Positions 44,082-56,004 are shown, counted from the first letter of the stretch. The stretch: DNA of 64,000 nucleotides from Solicoccozyma terricola (GCA_001600875.1 BCLD01000007.1:499290-563289), one strand, 5' to 3'. Made by a program: numbers and translations. The notes: generated by a model not told the origin, from the letters alone.

Positions 44082-44786
44082 ATGTCTCTCCACCGGGCTG
44101 CGACCATCGCTTCAAGGAGCTCAGCATACTCCTCGGTCGCTCGCCGAACGTTCTCCACCAGTCGACCAGCACGGGATGCACATGGCGATCACCATGGACA
44201 TGAGCAGCCCAATACTGCTCCAGAGAGTGTGTCTTGAGTGCTGAAGGACTGGTCGGATGCTAGAACACCCAAGCTGACATACGAGACAACCCTCAGCGTT
44301 CTTTTCTCCCATCTGGCGCAACACCCTCATCCTCACCGCGGTTGCTATCATCGCCTACCCATTCCTTCCATCTCCACCAAGCAAGGCCATGTCTCCAACC
44401 TCGACCGACGGGTATTCCACCTCGGAGGCCAAGGACCTTCCTCTAGTCACCCGAATGCTGGCACGATTTACCACCCCTGCTAGTACTTGGACAGAGAGGA
44501 ACGACAAGCATCTGGAACTGGCAATCAAGGCTTCTGAAGACAAGCTGTTGTTCCAAGAAGCGGAAAGGCCAAAGATTTACAGGATGAGGTTCCCATCGTG
44601 AGCTGATTGAAACTTTGCGTAATCTCCATTGTGTGGTTGCTGATCTTGTGACCACCTCTGTACGTCGCACCAACTAGATCCTTCGAAAACGCATCACCAC
44701 ATGGTATCAGCGTCGGTTCACAGATCGATCTGTCCGATCTCGTCGTGAAGGGGGATGCATCCCAGGCCATTCCTGACAACGCATGA
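44082..44786 (+). CDS. Mitochondrial complex I accessory subunit, NUXM-type
   Basis: Three exons (44082-44226, 44297-44597, 44678-44786) sum to 185 codons. The N-terminus is a mitochondrial presequence, MSLHRAATIASRSSAYSSVA followed by RRTFSTSRPARD. One membrane helix follows (WRNTLILTAVAIIAYPFLPS), then the matrix or intermembrane segment LARFTTPASTWTERNDKHLE and PKIYRMRFPSSFENASPHGI. The helix followed by 'W.ERN..H...I' and 'RFP..F...SP' matches the fungal 17.8-kDa NADH:ubiquinone oxidoreductase subunit (NUXM/NUO-17.8). Presence of complex I is normal for basidiomycete yeasts. The acceptor at 44296 was selected because it places the membrane helix in frame. The assignment rests on remembered family pattern and should be confirmed. 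Confidence 0.75.
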
Positions 44787-45121
44787 GAGGTAAGAGGGTG
44801 GACGGACGATGGTAAGGGTGAGTCCATATAGCATGCAGGATTTGAGGTCGCGTGAAATTGACCACTTTATCCTACTACTCTAGGAGGGGATCGTCTAGAT
44901 GTGAGGAGCCTACGTCGACGTGACTTTTAAACTGTAGACGACGTGATTTGAGATGCATGAAAAGTTGTTTCCCTCTGACAAGACTAAGGAAGCGCAAGCA
45001 TTTTACGCTTCAGACGTCAAAATACATGAGCAATCGAGCACGATGCAAAGGGTGGATACAGTGATCTAATGAATAACAACCAGAGAAGCAGATCACAAAA
45101 TTGCGCAGATAGAAATAACTC
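44787..45121. other. Intergenic between convergent NUXM and GH5 genes
   Basis: About 335 nt containing the two 3' flanks. No open frame, RNA gene or repeat is evident. Confidence 0.5.
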
Positions 45122-47687
45122 TCAAGAGGTCGGCAAAGCACTACCACTCTTAATCGCCGCCAGCACCGTCGCTTCACCATCTGCCAGCCCGTTGTAGAAC
45201 GCAGTGCGGTACGAGGTGGCATCTGAGGCGAGGATATTAGGAGATCCAGCAAGACTATCGAGAATGAACTGGCCGATGAAGCCGAGTCGAGATCCACCGA
45301 ATTCGGCGAATTGAATGGCCGCCTTGTGCCCGTCAGCGTATCCTTGCTGGGAAGCTGCATCACCTGACGGAATCATTGTCACGGACTGTCGCTTGACATG
45401 AGCAGAGGAATGACCGTGGTGTTGACGTCTAGAGGAGTAGGATTGATCGCCGAACATTCCATCCCTTCCGCCGAAGACGTTGAGTGTTGCGGTTGCCAAG
45501 TCATCAGAGGTAGAGTTGCTGGATGTATCCTCCTCCAGATCGTCAAAGACGGGCGACGACAGCTCGGACGTGGTGTTAGAGTTGACGATGCTAGCCACGC
45601 GGGAGGCGTCAGCTACGACTTGAGCGACGGCAGGGGTGGTTTGACCGGTTAATCCCCGACCAGCTCCACCTAGCGTGAAAGGTCCGTTGCCGCCCGTTCC
45701 GACCTTGCTGATGATCTTCGTAGTAAGACCACAAGAAGCGGTCGGCGCGAAGAGAAGCGGGTGATTCGTGAGTGACGGAACGGTGGACGCGGAAGAAGCG
45801 CAGGGGCAGTCTATGGTGAGGGTGACTGTATATTTGGAGCTTGGTGCGGGTGACGACTGACTGTCGGTGACTGTCGACGTCAAAGTTTTAGTGGTGGTGG
45901 TCACGACTCTGGTCTCCGTCAAGGTCTTCGTGACCGTAAGTGGCTTCGTGGACGTGGAAGACACTGGTTTCACCGTAGACGAAGTAGACCCGCTTCCGCC
46001 CCCATTGTTTGCGAGAGCCTTCCCCCCAGGATATGAGTAGAAGGTTGATGGTAACGAGTTGTCAACGATACCTGTGAAGCACCAGTTCTGATCCGGACAG
46101 CTCTCAGTCTTGTAGGCCCAGAACGCATATCCAGCTGTCGTTGTGGCGTAAGTTGCCATCTGAGCGGTACAGAACGTTGTTCGATCGCCGGACGGGTCTG
46201 ATGAAGCGTCGAGAGCAGGCGCCGGTAGGGCACATGACCATTCGCCAATGATGATATTGCGACGGACTTGACTGGCGGCATTTGAGAGGTCTTGCACAAC
46301 GTTCCGGTTGACCTGAGCAATGATGTCAGCATCGCTTTGAGTGTTGGAATCGGGGCCAAAGACAAAGTCTGCAAGAGTTCATGCAAACAATCAGCGGCTG
46401 CGCCTACGCGTGAGCCGAGCTTGACTCACAAGAATGATCATCCAGGACAACAAAGTCCTCTCGAGCGCCGACAAAGGAGGAGAAACGCCAGAGGTCGAAG
46501 GCGTCGTGGACGTAGAACGGAAAGGAGGCAGCGTGATCCGAGACTGCGCGGAGGGTCAAGAGCGCGCCCGTGTCTGTGGCAGGGGGCGATGTCAGCGCTC
46601 ACGAGACATGGCGTGCAAGCCTCAACCATACCCACACCAATCAGCGAGAATCGGATCATTGCTTGGCTCATTCAGTAGCTCAATGCCGACCACATTGTTA
46701 ACGTCCACCAGTTGTTGAGTGAGGTAGACGAGAGCATCGAGCGTCTTCGCTCGGTTATAAGGATCCCAGAAAAACTGGGCTTGACCGGTTGAGACCCCAG
46801 AGTGCGACTGCCCGTTCTGACTACCATAAGCCCCGTGCATGTCGATGAGGATACCGAGATCATACTTGGCTGCCCAATTGATGGCACGAACGACCCGAAC
46901 CCAGGAGTTTGTGTATACCGAGGCGACCGGCTCGAAATCAGAACCTTGGCAGAAATCAGGACCAAGAGACCAGCTGGAATGTGTAGCTAGATCAGATAGG
47001 CACAAATATGAAAACACATCACAGTACTCACTAGCCAATCGGTAGCCTCACGGTGTTGATACCAATCGATGCCAGGTACGCAAAGTCCGACTCGGTAATC
47101 CACGTATCCCAATGGGCCTCCAACGCGGACTGCGCTCCGGCCACTCCTCCATATCCCGAAGCCACGTCCAGCTCTGACTGAGCCTGTCCTGACGCACATT
47201 GAAACAAGGTGGGATTCATCCAGGACTCCTGCGCGAACCACGAACCGAGGTTGACAGACTGCTGCTGACGGTAGCGGTAGTTTAATGCAGCGGTTGGGTC
47301 GTAGTCTGCAAATGGTTCGAGAACGAGGGGAGTCGGCGGGTTGTATGTAGGGGGGTTGCAAGCGTCTATGGCACTGACAGCCGTGATGATTCGGCCGATC
47401 TGAGTCAGGTTGGAGAAGGTGCCGTTATTGATCTCAAAGGTGTCGTTACCGACGACGAGAGAAGTGCCGTTGTATTCAACCAAGCCAGAACTATTCAGAG
47501 CTTTGAGACCCAAAGTAGCGGTTCCATTTGGATAAAGGAGACCATCAAGGGACGAAGAATTGCTGGCGATCTGGCTTGGAATACGCAGGAATGGAGTGCC
47601 AGTGATATCGGTAATAACAGGAAATGTACCGAGCGAAGAAGATGTTAGGTTGAGACTGGCGACGATGGAGGAGAGATTGTAAGCCAT
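45122..47687 (-). CDS. GH5-family exo-beta-1,3-glucanase with long C-terminal extension
   Basis: Exo-1,3-glucanases of GH5 trim and remodel wall beta-glucan. The catalytic barrel shows QQQSVNLGSWFAQESWMNPT, FAYLASIGINTVRLPIGYWS, LGILIDMHGAYGSQNG, the acid/base Glu in GIELLNEPSND, DFVVLDDHSYFVFGPD and the nucleophile Glu in IIIGEWSCALP. It closes with AGYAFWAYKTESCPDQNWCF. Four exons, with the joins at about 47039/46990, 46630/46570 and 46435/46370. The N-terminal 170 residues carry many N-glycosylation sites and a domain with SSSLDGLLYPNGTATLG. The C-terminal 330 residues are a Thr/Ser linker plus a helical region. At the chosen start (MAYNLSSIVASLNLTSS) I see no signal peptide, so an upstream exon may be missing. 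Motifs make the family firm; the number given to this homologue is not assigned. Confidence 0.88.
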
Positions 47688-48252
47688 GTTGGTTTAAAAG
47701 GATATGACGTTCGCTGGGTGGGACTGCCCAGTGTGGTGGAGATAGGGGCGGTGACTTTGTTGGAAAGGTGAGGAGGAAGAGATAGGAAGGATTGGATTTG
47801 TGTAAAACGGGGATGATGATCAGAAACCACTGACAACGAATGTAGTTGTTTACGTATTTCATAGTCGAGCGCACTGAGAGAGTTGTACTAGCATCCGAGG
47901 AGAGCGATGTCTCATAGAACGTCTATGAACATTCAACAGTCGCGCTGGTAAGCCGCGGTGGGTGGCGAGGGTGGTAAATGGTGCCCACTACCGTATTCCA
48001 GGATGCGAGACATCGTGTTCAGTCCAGCCGGTGCACCGAGCAATTCGCGCAGAATGAATCTGCATGGTGTGGGAAGCGCGATGTCGATGAACTGGTTGAC
48101 CGATCCGGCTTGAGGTTGTTCCCTGCCGAACCGCGAGATCCGCAAGGTTACTTTGCTGAGCCATGCAGATGCCAGCAACGCCATCACGTAACCCAGCCTC
48201 AACCTGTCGCAGCGATATCCTCCCACCCAGTTTCCCTTGGTGATCCCCCATC
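47688..48252. other. Intergenic between GH5 gene and SDO1
   Basis: This interval holds the GH5 promoter and the SDO1 3' flank. I searched the first 200 nt on the minus strand for an upstream signal-peptide exon and did not find a convincing one. Open frames on both strands overlap each other and have no motifs. Confidence 0.45.
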
Positions 48253-49427
48253 TTACTCCAACCTCTCTTCCTTGGTGACTCCGATCGTACCCAAGCTTTC
48301 CAATCTTCCCTTTCCTTTTGTTTCCGTCTCCAGCAATTCATTCAAGGTTTTATAGGCCGAAGGATCGATAGCCATGATCTGGAAATAGCAAGCCCTCATC
48401 TCGTTAGCGTTCGGGAAGGGTTCACTAGATGGACAAAACATCAACTCACCACCTCCCATTCAGAGCTTCCCATGTCATCTTCCTCTACGATCTCAGCCAT
48501 ACCTAGTATCTTCTCTTTCAGACGTTTACCATCTTTGGTTGGCATTGTTAGGCGGACGCGCATTCGAGCTCGTTGTATTGACAGGGAAGATGATGATGTG
48601 AGAATTTTGATGGCTTCGAGAGCCTGTGTTGAGAGGCGAGAGAGAAGACGTGTGAGACAACCGTACAAGGTGTGTGTACAATGGACAAGTACGAGAGACA
48701 CACCTGGATCTTTGCACTCTTATCCGCCCTAACATTGAACCCAACTTCCGTCATTCCCTTCTCCACCATCCCCACACTGACTGGTCTCCCGGTATTCGGA
48801 TCTACACATTTTTCAGCGACCAAAGATGCAATCTCCTTCCACAAATTTCCAAGTTGATGGTTTCTCTCCTTTTCACCTACTTGAAGTTCACCTTTTGTTA
48901 ATATTTCACGAACAATGTCGGGGATGGAGGTGGTGTTGAAAGCCTTTTGAAGGTCGGTGGTCGGTGCGACGGCGCCTTTGGAGACGTTGGTGAATACGTT
49001 GGAGATTTGTAGGACTTCATCGACGTCCTTTTCGCTGTTGATGATTTGTACGGTACGAATGAGTGGGATGGGATGGCGGAGAGAGGGGAATGGAAGGCAG
49101 GACAGCAGTCAGTCAGTCAAGATCTGTGAGGCGAATGACGTTTTCATGCAATGGTGATCTCACATCCCAGACCGGAATTCTCCGACTTTATTCTTATAGC
49201 ATGCAATCTACCACGGGAACCAGCATCAGACCCATCAGCGAGTCTTCCTCCCGACTTTATCGTCCAAGACTCCTCACCTCGAATCTCTTCCCTGCCTTTT
49301 TCATGCGAACGATACTGACATTCGTCAGTCTGTAGGAGGGAGAGGATCAGCAAGCTTCTTCCGCGAAACCTTATAGAACGGGAGGGAATGCTCACTTGAT
49401 AGAAGCTGATGGCTGCTGGATCTTCAT
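48253..49427 (-). CDS. SDO1: Ribosome maturation protein SDO1/SBDS
   Basis: Sdo1 works with the GTPase Efl1 to release Tif6/eIF6 from pre-60S subunits in the cytoplasm. The three-domain SBDS layout is present over about six exons: MKIQQPSASIKLTNVSIVRM, KKAGKRFEIACYKNKVGEFR and SGIEKDVDEVLQISNVFTNV in domain I; EILTKGELQVGEKERNHQLG and WKEIASLVAEKCVDPNTGRP leading to GMTEVGFNVRADKSAKIQ in domain II; then RARMRVRLTMPTKDGKRLKE and a C-terminal AIDPSAYKTLNELLETETKG ending KEERLE in domain III. Length and motifs match the family throughout. The start is the only ATG preceding domain I in frame. It is divergent from the Mmc1-like gene with about 230 nt between starts. Confidence 0.93.
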
Positions 49428-49660
49428 GTCGGTGAAGGTAATGACGGAGGGGGGTTGGTTGATGTGGTGGTGGTCGATGTGGTGGCCGACGTGGGAGAGA
49501 TGACGACTGGAAGGTCATAAATCCCTTCTCCTGCGATCTCCCACGTGAAACAGCCAGGCAACAACCAGGCAGGGGTGGATGGTATGTATATCCTCCGCAC
49601 CATAGACAGCATATCTCCAGCCACCTCCAGCTACCTCCAACCACCCTCCAACCCTCTCTA

Positions 49661-52013
49661 ATGGTCCTCGCACGCTCACTCGTCCGTATCGGCGGTCGAA
49701 GAGTCGTCCTCTCACGATCACCAGCCATCCAACCGCGCTGCATACCGTTCTTGCGAGCTACGACTCCGACGGTACACGTTCAACCACCATGGCGTGGAAG
49801 TCGACATCTAGCTACAGCGAGTGCAATCGTTCGAGTAGAAGAAACGGGTATAGACCTCTCATCCCCACCTAGAGCAAGTAGCTCGTCGACTGCAATCGCA
49901 CAGACAGATGGAAATCAAGATGTTCTAACTAAACTCGTCGGGATTCGGGAATTACTGGTGGATGAGCTGGGAGGGAGTGAAGAGTGGGTTGAGAGGGTTG
50001 ATGGTGCGATCAAGGACCTTAAGCAGGACAGAAAGCCCACATTGGGAGGTGAGTTGATCTGCGGCAGTTCCCTGGGGTTGGTGTGGAGCGTTGTAGTTGA
50101 CGATATGGACATGCCAAATTTCGATTTGCACCAGTGTACGGCGACCCACTCTCCTCACCTACCACACTCCTAACATCTCTTCTCCTGGATCCGCTCTCCG
50201 AGGATTCGACAACATACGATGCTATCATGACACGACATGATGAGGGTGGTAAGAAATCTAAATTGATCATCAGCGCGCGGTCAGATTCGACGGTAGAGAT
50301 GGGTTCGACTGTGAAGAGGGATGTGGGAAGTTTGGAAGGTGAAATTGGGTGGTTAAAGGAGTCAGGTATGCAGGTGATGGAGGTTCTTGGTGCGTTATTG
50401 TCGTTATACCCCTTGGTTTTAAATCTCTACGACTAACATTTCATGGCGATGTAAAAAAAAAAAAAAAACCCCCCTGCCAGATGAACATCCTGCAACCATT
50501 CTCTCGCAATTGTTATCCTCGGATTTCCCTACCCTAATCATCGATCCCATCCGTCTACTATCAACGCCTTCACTCTCTTTCCTCCTCCCATATCTAATCA
50601 ACCACCCTTTTCTTCGATTTATCGTCAACGGTGTCCTCCCAACACCTCCATCGTCTAATCGACTAACAACCCCACGAGAATCCACACGGAAAAGACTTCG
50701 ACGACAGCTGTCGAGCTATACCTCGAGGGATAACGCTGAATCCATCTCACAACGAGCTGTGTTTGTCGATGCGATCGCCGGAGTGGAAGCTGCGAATGCA
50801 CTACGTGACGCTTTAGTATCCACCGATGATGGTGAAAGTTTGAAAGTCCAAAGAGCGAACGCATTTGAAATATATCAAGAACGGTATATGGAGAGTAACC
50901 TCGCTGAATTGAAATCGACGTTAAGTCATCTCGTCACCAAGTCGAACGGAGGGAACGTGAAGGGGGCAAAGACGACGACGGCGGAACAGGTTGCAAAGAT
51001 TACTTTATCGTATATCGTTGCTATCCTTGGAGACCTACGAAACGAGATACAAATAGCTGAATCTAGTGTGACCGCTTTGAACCAATTGGCTACATCTACG
51101 AAATCAGCATGCGTTGAGCGGATAACATCAAAGGATGATATGTGTAAGATTGTTGATGATTCGAAACGAAGAGTGGAACAAGTTTGGAATCAAAGACTTG
51201 GTTGGGGACGGGTTATTGTTGGTGGAGGAGGTGTGGATGGAGCGATTGAGGAGTTGGAGGATGAGGTTAGGGTGAGATGGGGTAGGAATTTAGGGGTTAA
51301 AGTGAGTGTGTGTGAAAGAGTGGTTTCAATTTTTTTTCCTTTCGATCTGACCCGACGTTGATGGCGATTTGCTCTCCGGGTTATGGTTTCAGTTGGCATA
51401 CGATGCAGGAACATTGGCAACGATCCAATCTGATATTTTCGCATCGACCATCCATCTTCTCTCGTCGTTCTCCTCGTCCTCGTCCTCGTCGTCGTCCTCT
51501 TCGACGACTCCATTCTACTCGCCAGTTCTTCTGAATACTCTCTCTCAACTGTCTCTTTCTCAAGTCATCTCACCGTCTCCATCTCTCGCGCCAATCGAAC
51601 ATTGTCGCAAGCAACTATTGAATCACATGATACCTGGAGTATTTCAAAAAGCGAAACAACTCGTTTGGACGACTTATTCGGTGTGGTTTTTGACTGCATC
51701 AACATCTTGGAGTTTATGTGTACCATTGGAATTAATCAGTTCCGAGGTAGCTCTCGGTGGATTTTTATTTTCATGTTTGGTTATTCTACGATGGGAGATT
51801 GGACGATGGATGGGTTGTCGAGCTAGGTTCTGGAAGGATTGGCGGAGGGTGGAAGAAGGGTTGATAGATGAGGTAGTAGGGGTGCAAGTGAGGGAGATGG
51901 GGAAGGTGGTTGGGGTAGCTGAGGCGGGCGCGAGAGGATTAGAGGAGTTGGTGGACAGACAGAGACGGCGGGTGGAGGATGTTGAGGGACGCGTCGATGG
52001 GTTGAGGAGATGA
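49661..52013 (+). CDS. Mitochondrial protein, probable Mmc1/dynamin-like family
   Basis: Four exons join in frame: 49661 to about 50048, about 50133-50392, about 50480-51300 and about 51392-52013, encoding roughly 690-720 aa. The N-terminus MVLARSLVRIGGRRVVLSRS continuing to RGSRHLATAS is a strong mitochondrial presequence. The middle part has SQLLSSDFPTLIIDPIRLLS, SLSFLLPYLINHPFLRFIVN and long helices with VDAIAGVEAANALRDALVS. Near the C-terminus are two hydrophobic segments (VWFLTASTSWSLCVPLELIS and VALGGFLFSCLVILRWEIGR), then a coiled coil. A helical body with a C-terminal paired membrane segment is the layout I associate with fungal Mmc1, a dynamin-like inner-membrane protein. I rate that name as tentative. 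An intron near 50393-50480 contains a 17-nt poly-A. Confidence 0.65.
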
Positions 52014-52672
52014 GTGAGAGGGATGATTTGTAATGGAGGGGAGGGGCAAGAGGGGCACATTGGGCACACATTCCAGCCTGATTCCCCCCTTTGATTCCCC
52101 CCTCCCCCTCCCCCTCCCCCTCCCGCCTGCCCTGCGCAGAATGACCGGAGGATGTCGGGCTGTTTCGGCTTGCTCTCGCTGTGACTCGACTGGCTTGCTC
52201 CTGAAATTCGAAATAAATTAGTTGTGATAGGAGGTGGAGGCGGAGGCGAATTTAGAATTCGAAAACAAAAAATGAGAGAATTCGAAAACAATTCTGATTG
52301 ATGATACGATACGACATGACAGCGCCCAGTTTCTCCGGCGTTGGGGGTTGGGGATGGATGGTGGGTGGTGGATGGTGGGTGGTGGATGGTGGATGACTCG
52401 ATGGTGGATGGTGGGTGGGTAGGCTGGGACCGGTGTTGCTGGTCGCTGTCCCCATCCACCCACCTTCCCACCTTCCCACACATCGGCGATGGTCCTCCCG
52501 AGGCCCCGGAGAGGATACTAACTTGGTGAGGAGACCATGAGACCAAAGTGGTGGAATTAGTTGGGGGGAGTGCGTTCTAGCCCGATGTCATCGCATCCTC
52601 CTCCTCGTGCTGCTGGACACACAGGCTGTGCATATATATAATACATACATACCCCTCCCGTCGCTTCCTTTC
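52014..52672. other. Intergenic with C-rich and GGTGGAT simple repeats
   Basis: About 660 nt between the Mmc1-like stop and the malic enzyme start. It contains a CCCCCT-type run at about 52084-52124, which is G-quadruplex-prone on the minus strand, and a GGATGGTG-type repeat at about 52351-52421. The long minus-strand open frame here is Pro/His/Ser low complexity produced by those repeats and is not called. Confidence 0.7.
52631..52642 (+). promoter_or_regulatory. TATA-like element upstream of malic enzyme
   Basis: CATATATATAAT lies 31-42 nt before the start codon at 52673. It could be a TATA box only if the 5' leader is very short; position makes it a weak candidate. Confidence 0.25.
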
Positions 52673-54333
52673 ATGGCTGCAAGATCCATCACATCTTCCC
52701 TTCCATCTTCTTGCTTGATACGATTCACACGCTCGTATTCCACCCCAGCTATCACCACCACTACCACCACCACCACGCCTTCCCCAATGCTCGCTCAAAT
52801 CTCATCCGCAATGGAACGAGTCGGTCTCACATCCACCTCTCACACCGAAGACACCAGTCCCAGTCCCACCCAGAGCCAGAGCCAGAACCAGAGCCAGAGC
52901 CAGGCACCTACTCTGCATCGAGGTAAGCAAGCGCCGTGATAGCCCTATCTAAAACATAAAAAACCGAGTAGACGCCGTGGAACGAACAAGTGACGGATGC
53001 TGATTACCATTCGGTTCATCCCCAACACCCCTCCCCCACCCATCCCCCAATCATCCTGTAATCTCTATAATGAATCGATATGATTATCCTCGACCAACCT
53101 CCCTTTTAACACCATCCACCCCTCCCCCCTCCTCCCCTACCCGTCTACCATCTCTACAACAACAACAACAACAACAACAACAACTACAATGCTAGGCACA
53201 TCATTCACCAACTCTGAACGCTCGAGTATGAAAATCAGAGGCACAGTCCCAACTGCCGTTGAAACGCTCGATCAGGTTAGTTATCCACCCCCCCCCCCCA
53301 ACATCCCCATAATCCCCCGAATATTCCAATAACCCAATTCTGAAACCCCCCCCCCCCCCCCCCCCCCGATAATCATTTCCCGCAGCAAATCCATCGAGCG
53401 AAACATCAATTATCACATCTACCTACTCCGCTTCTAAAGCATATTTATTTGAACACGTTGAGAAGGGAGAACAAGGAGTTGTTTTTTGGTGTTATGATGG
53501 AAGGGTTGAGTGAGCTGTGAGTTTTGTCGCAGGATCGGGGGTTGGAGAGGAGGTATACTGACGGGCTCGTTTATTTCGTTTGTCCTTTTTCTTGTGGTTC
53601 GATTTCGAATAGCACTCCTATCGTTTACACACCAACTGTTGGTGAAGCTTGTCAAAAGTTCTCAAGTATGGTTTATGGAGGTGGTGAAGCTGAAGGATTA
53701 TTCTTGAGCATCGAGGATAAAGTGAGTGAGAGAATCTAAACTTCGCCCCCGGGGGGGGGGGGAGCTGTCTCCCGTCTCCGTCTCAAAAATTAGGTATACT
53801 TGAAAACTAATTCTGTACTACCTTCATCAACCAGGGATCCCTACACACCATCATCCACACATACGCACAAGCTCACCCCCATCTATACGCATCATCATCA
53901 ACAGCAACTCCTCCAATCACAGTAGTCACAGACGGTTCTCGTATTTTGGGTCTAGGTGATCTTGGAATAGGTGGAATTGGAATAAGTATTGGGAAATTGT
54001 GTTTGTATGTGTTGGGTGGGGGTGTAAGAGCGGATGGTGTGATTCCTGTTGTTCTAGAGTGAGTAGTCCGCGGGGGAGGGGGGGGGGGGGATTTCCGAGG
54101 AATTGGAAAGTCGGAGGGGGGAACTGATATTTTTTTTTGCTTTTGCGGGGGTCGCGGTGGCTCGTAGTTTGGGAACGAACAATCAAGAATTATTGGACGA
54201 TCCGATGTATCTCGGTCTTCGGAGGACTCGACCAAGTCTTGAGGAGGTTAGTCGGGGTTTTTCTTCTTTTTTGGTTTGGGTGAGGGCTTTTTGTCCCGTA
54301 CAGCCGTCCTGAACCAAGTCTCTACTCCTCCCC

Positions 54334-54382
<49 letters not shown>

Positions 54383-55977
54383 ACAGGCCACAGAATTTAT
54401 GGACGAATTCATGCAAACCATGACTGAAATCTTCCCAGGTATCATCATCCAACATGAAGACTTTGAAAGCGAGAAAGCGTTCCATTTCTTGGAAAAGTAT
54501 CAGAACAAGTATGCAATGTTCAACGACGATGTGAGCCTTTTTTGTTTAGACAGCGATTCGAAATACCTTGCAAAATGTCCGGTGGTGCTGATCAGACGAC
54601 CTCCAACACCGAACGACGACGACGAATAGATTCAAGGAACTGGTTCCGTCATCTTCAGTGGTTTCACAAACGCAGCTAGATTCTCATGTGCTGCGTCCGG
54701 GAAATCCGCGCAGGATCACAAGGTTGTGTTCTTGGGAGGCGGTAGCGCTGCCGTTGGGTGAGTGGAGTGGGTCGGAATTCCAAATCACTTTCCACTGACG
54801 CTGGCAAATCTTTTCATCTCCACGTCGTTTCAGAGTCGCCAAACAGATGATGACTTACTTCACCATTAATGGTCTGACTGAACAAGAGGCGAGGGAGCGT
54901 TTCTGGCTTGTTGATACCAAAGTGAGCGGGCCGTTCGGCGTGTTTCGAATCGCCATCGGGGCTCATTTGACCTCAAAACCTTTTACCTCTTTTCGCACTA
55001 GGGTCTCATTACCGCCGATCGCTACGACACTGTCGCTGGCAAGCTAGCCAAGCACAAGGAGTACTTTGTCCGTCGAGATAACGCCGGTCAACAATTCAAG
55101 ACACTCGAGGAAGTCATCGAGTACGTCAAGCCGACTGCTTTGGTTGGTTTGTCAACTACCAAGGATGCCTTTACGGAAGAAATGGTCAAGAGGATGGCAG
55201 AGTTGAACGGTGCTGTGAGTGTGGTGGCCGCGCGCATTTGGTCCCCGTCGAAACTATAACTGAATTCGCGACTTCATCGCCAGCCCATCATCTTCCCACT
55301 TTCCAACCCGACATCCAAGTGCGAGTTGGCCTTTGAGGACGCTCTCAACTGGTGAGCAATAGGTGTACACTATTCGTTGGGTCACGATCTCTGACGTGCA
55401 TGTCTTGATTTCAGGACCGACGGACGTGTGTTGTATGCATCTGGATCGCCATACGATCCCGTCGAATACGGTGGCAGGCTGAGAGAGGCCGGTCAAGGAA
55501 ATAACTTCTTGGTCTTGTGCGTGGTCGGTCTCCGTCGAAAATGCTCACAAACAGGAACTGAACTGCTTCTCCCGCCCACACAAACAGCCCTGGAATCGGA
55601 CTCGGTGCTCTGTTCTGTGGTGAGTGTACATCAGCCACAACCTGTTGCGATCCCTCTTATTCACCTGCCATCTATCTCCCCCAGGCGCAACCCGCATCAC
55701 CGACGACATGATCACAACCTCCGGGCTCGCCCTTGCAGACGCATTGGATCCATCGGAGAAAGCAGACAGCCTGCTTTACCCCCGTCTTACATCGGAACGC
55801 ATCCGTCAAGTCAGCGCGGAGATCGCACTCAAGGTCGTCAGGCAGGCGCAGAAACAGGGTGTCGACAGCCAACCCAAGTATAGGGCCATGTCAGACAGTG
55901 ACTTGCTGAACCTCATCCAAGAGCGTCAGTGGACGCCGTCGTCAGCGAGTGAAGTGACGACCACGTCGAAGCTGTAA
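52673..55977 (+). CDS. MAE1: Mitochondrial NAD-dependent malic enzyme
   Basis: Malic enzyme decarboxylates malate to pyruvate. The first exon carries a basic, Ser-rich presequence ([20 protein letters not shown], then SYSTPAIT). Family motifs follow in order over about a dozen exons: [40 protein letters not shown] (the TPxVG motif, split by an intron), [80 protein letters not shown], the nucleotide-binding [86 protein letters not shown] and a Ser-rich end. The catalytic Tyr/Lys/Asp regions are intact. Several introns contain poly-C or poly-G runs up to 48 nt. NAD against NADP preference cannot be settled by eye; location is inferred from the leader. Confidence 0.94.
53346..53367. repeat. Poly-C tract, 22 nt, in a malic enzyme intron
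   Basis: A 22-nt C-run lies in the intron that separates ETLDQ from QIHRAKHQL, with another 12-nt run (53288-53299) in the same intron. The acceptor CGCAG follows about 15 nt later. Confidence 0.9.
54335..54382. repeat. Poly-C tract, 48 nt, abutting a splice acceptor in malic enzyme
   Basis: A run of about 48 C ends directly in ACAG, the acceptor used before [12 protein letters not shown]. It therefore takes the place of the polypyrimidine tract. Poly-G runs lie in two upstream introns (53751-53762 and near 54067-54090). Confidence 0.95.
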
Positions 55978-56004
55978 TCGTTCCACGTCGAAGCTGTAAT
56001 CGTT
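55961..56004. repeat. 22-nt tandem duplication spanning the malic enzyme stop codon
   Basis: CCACGTCGAAGCTGTAATCG plus TT is repeated twice in direct succession. The first copy includes the final codons and TAA stop of the malic enzyme gene and the second lies in the 3' flank. It has no effect on the protein. Confidence 0.9.

Noticed and set aside
49144..49743. 199-aa minus-strand frame between SDO1 and the Mmc1-like gene
   Set aside because: It overlaps SDO1 exons in another frame and the mitochondrial leader of the opposite gene. Arg-rich antisense reading.
51674..52546. 290-aa minus-strand frame at the Mmc1-like 3' end
   Set aside because: Most residues come from the GGTGGAT and CCCCCT repeats read in antisense (Pro/His/Ser). 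The plus strand encodes the coiled-coil C-terminus of the Mmc1-like protein.
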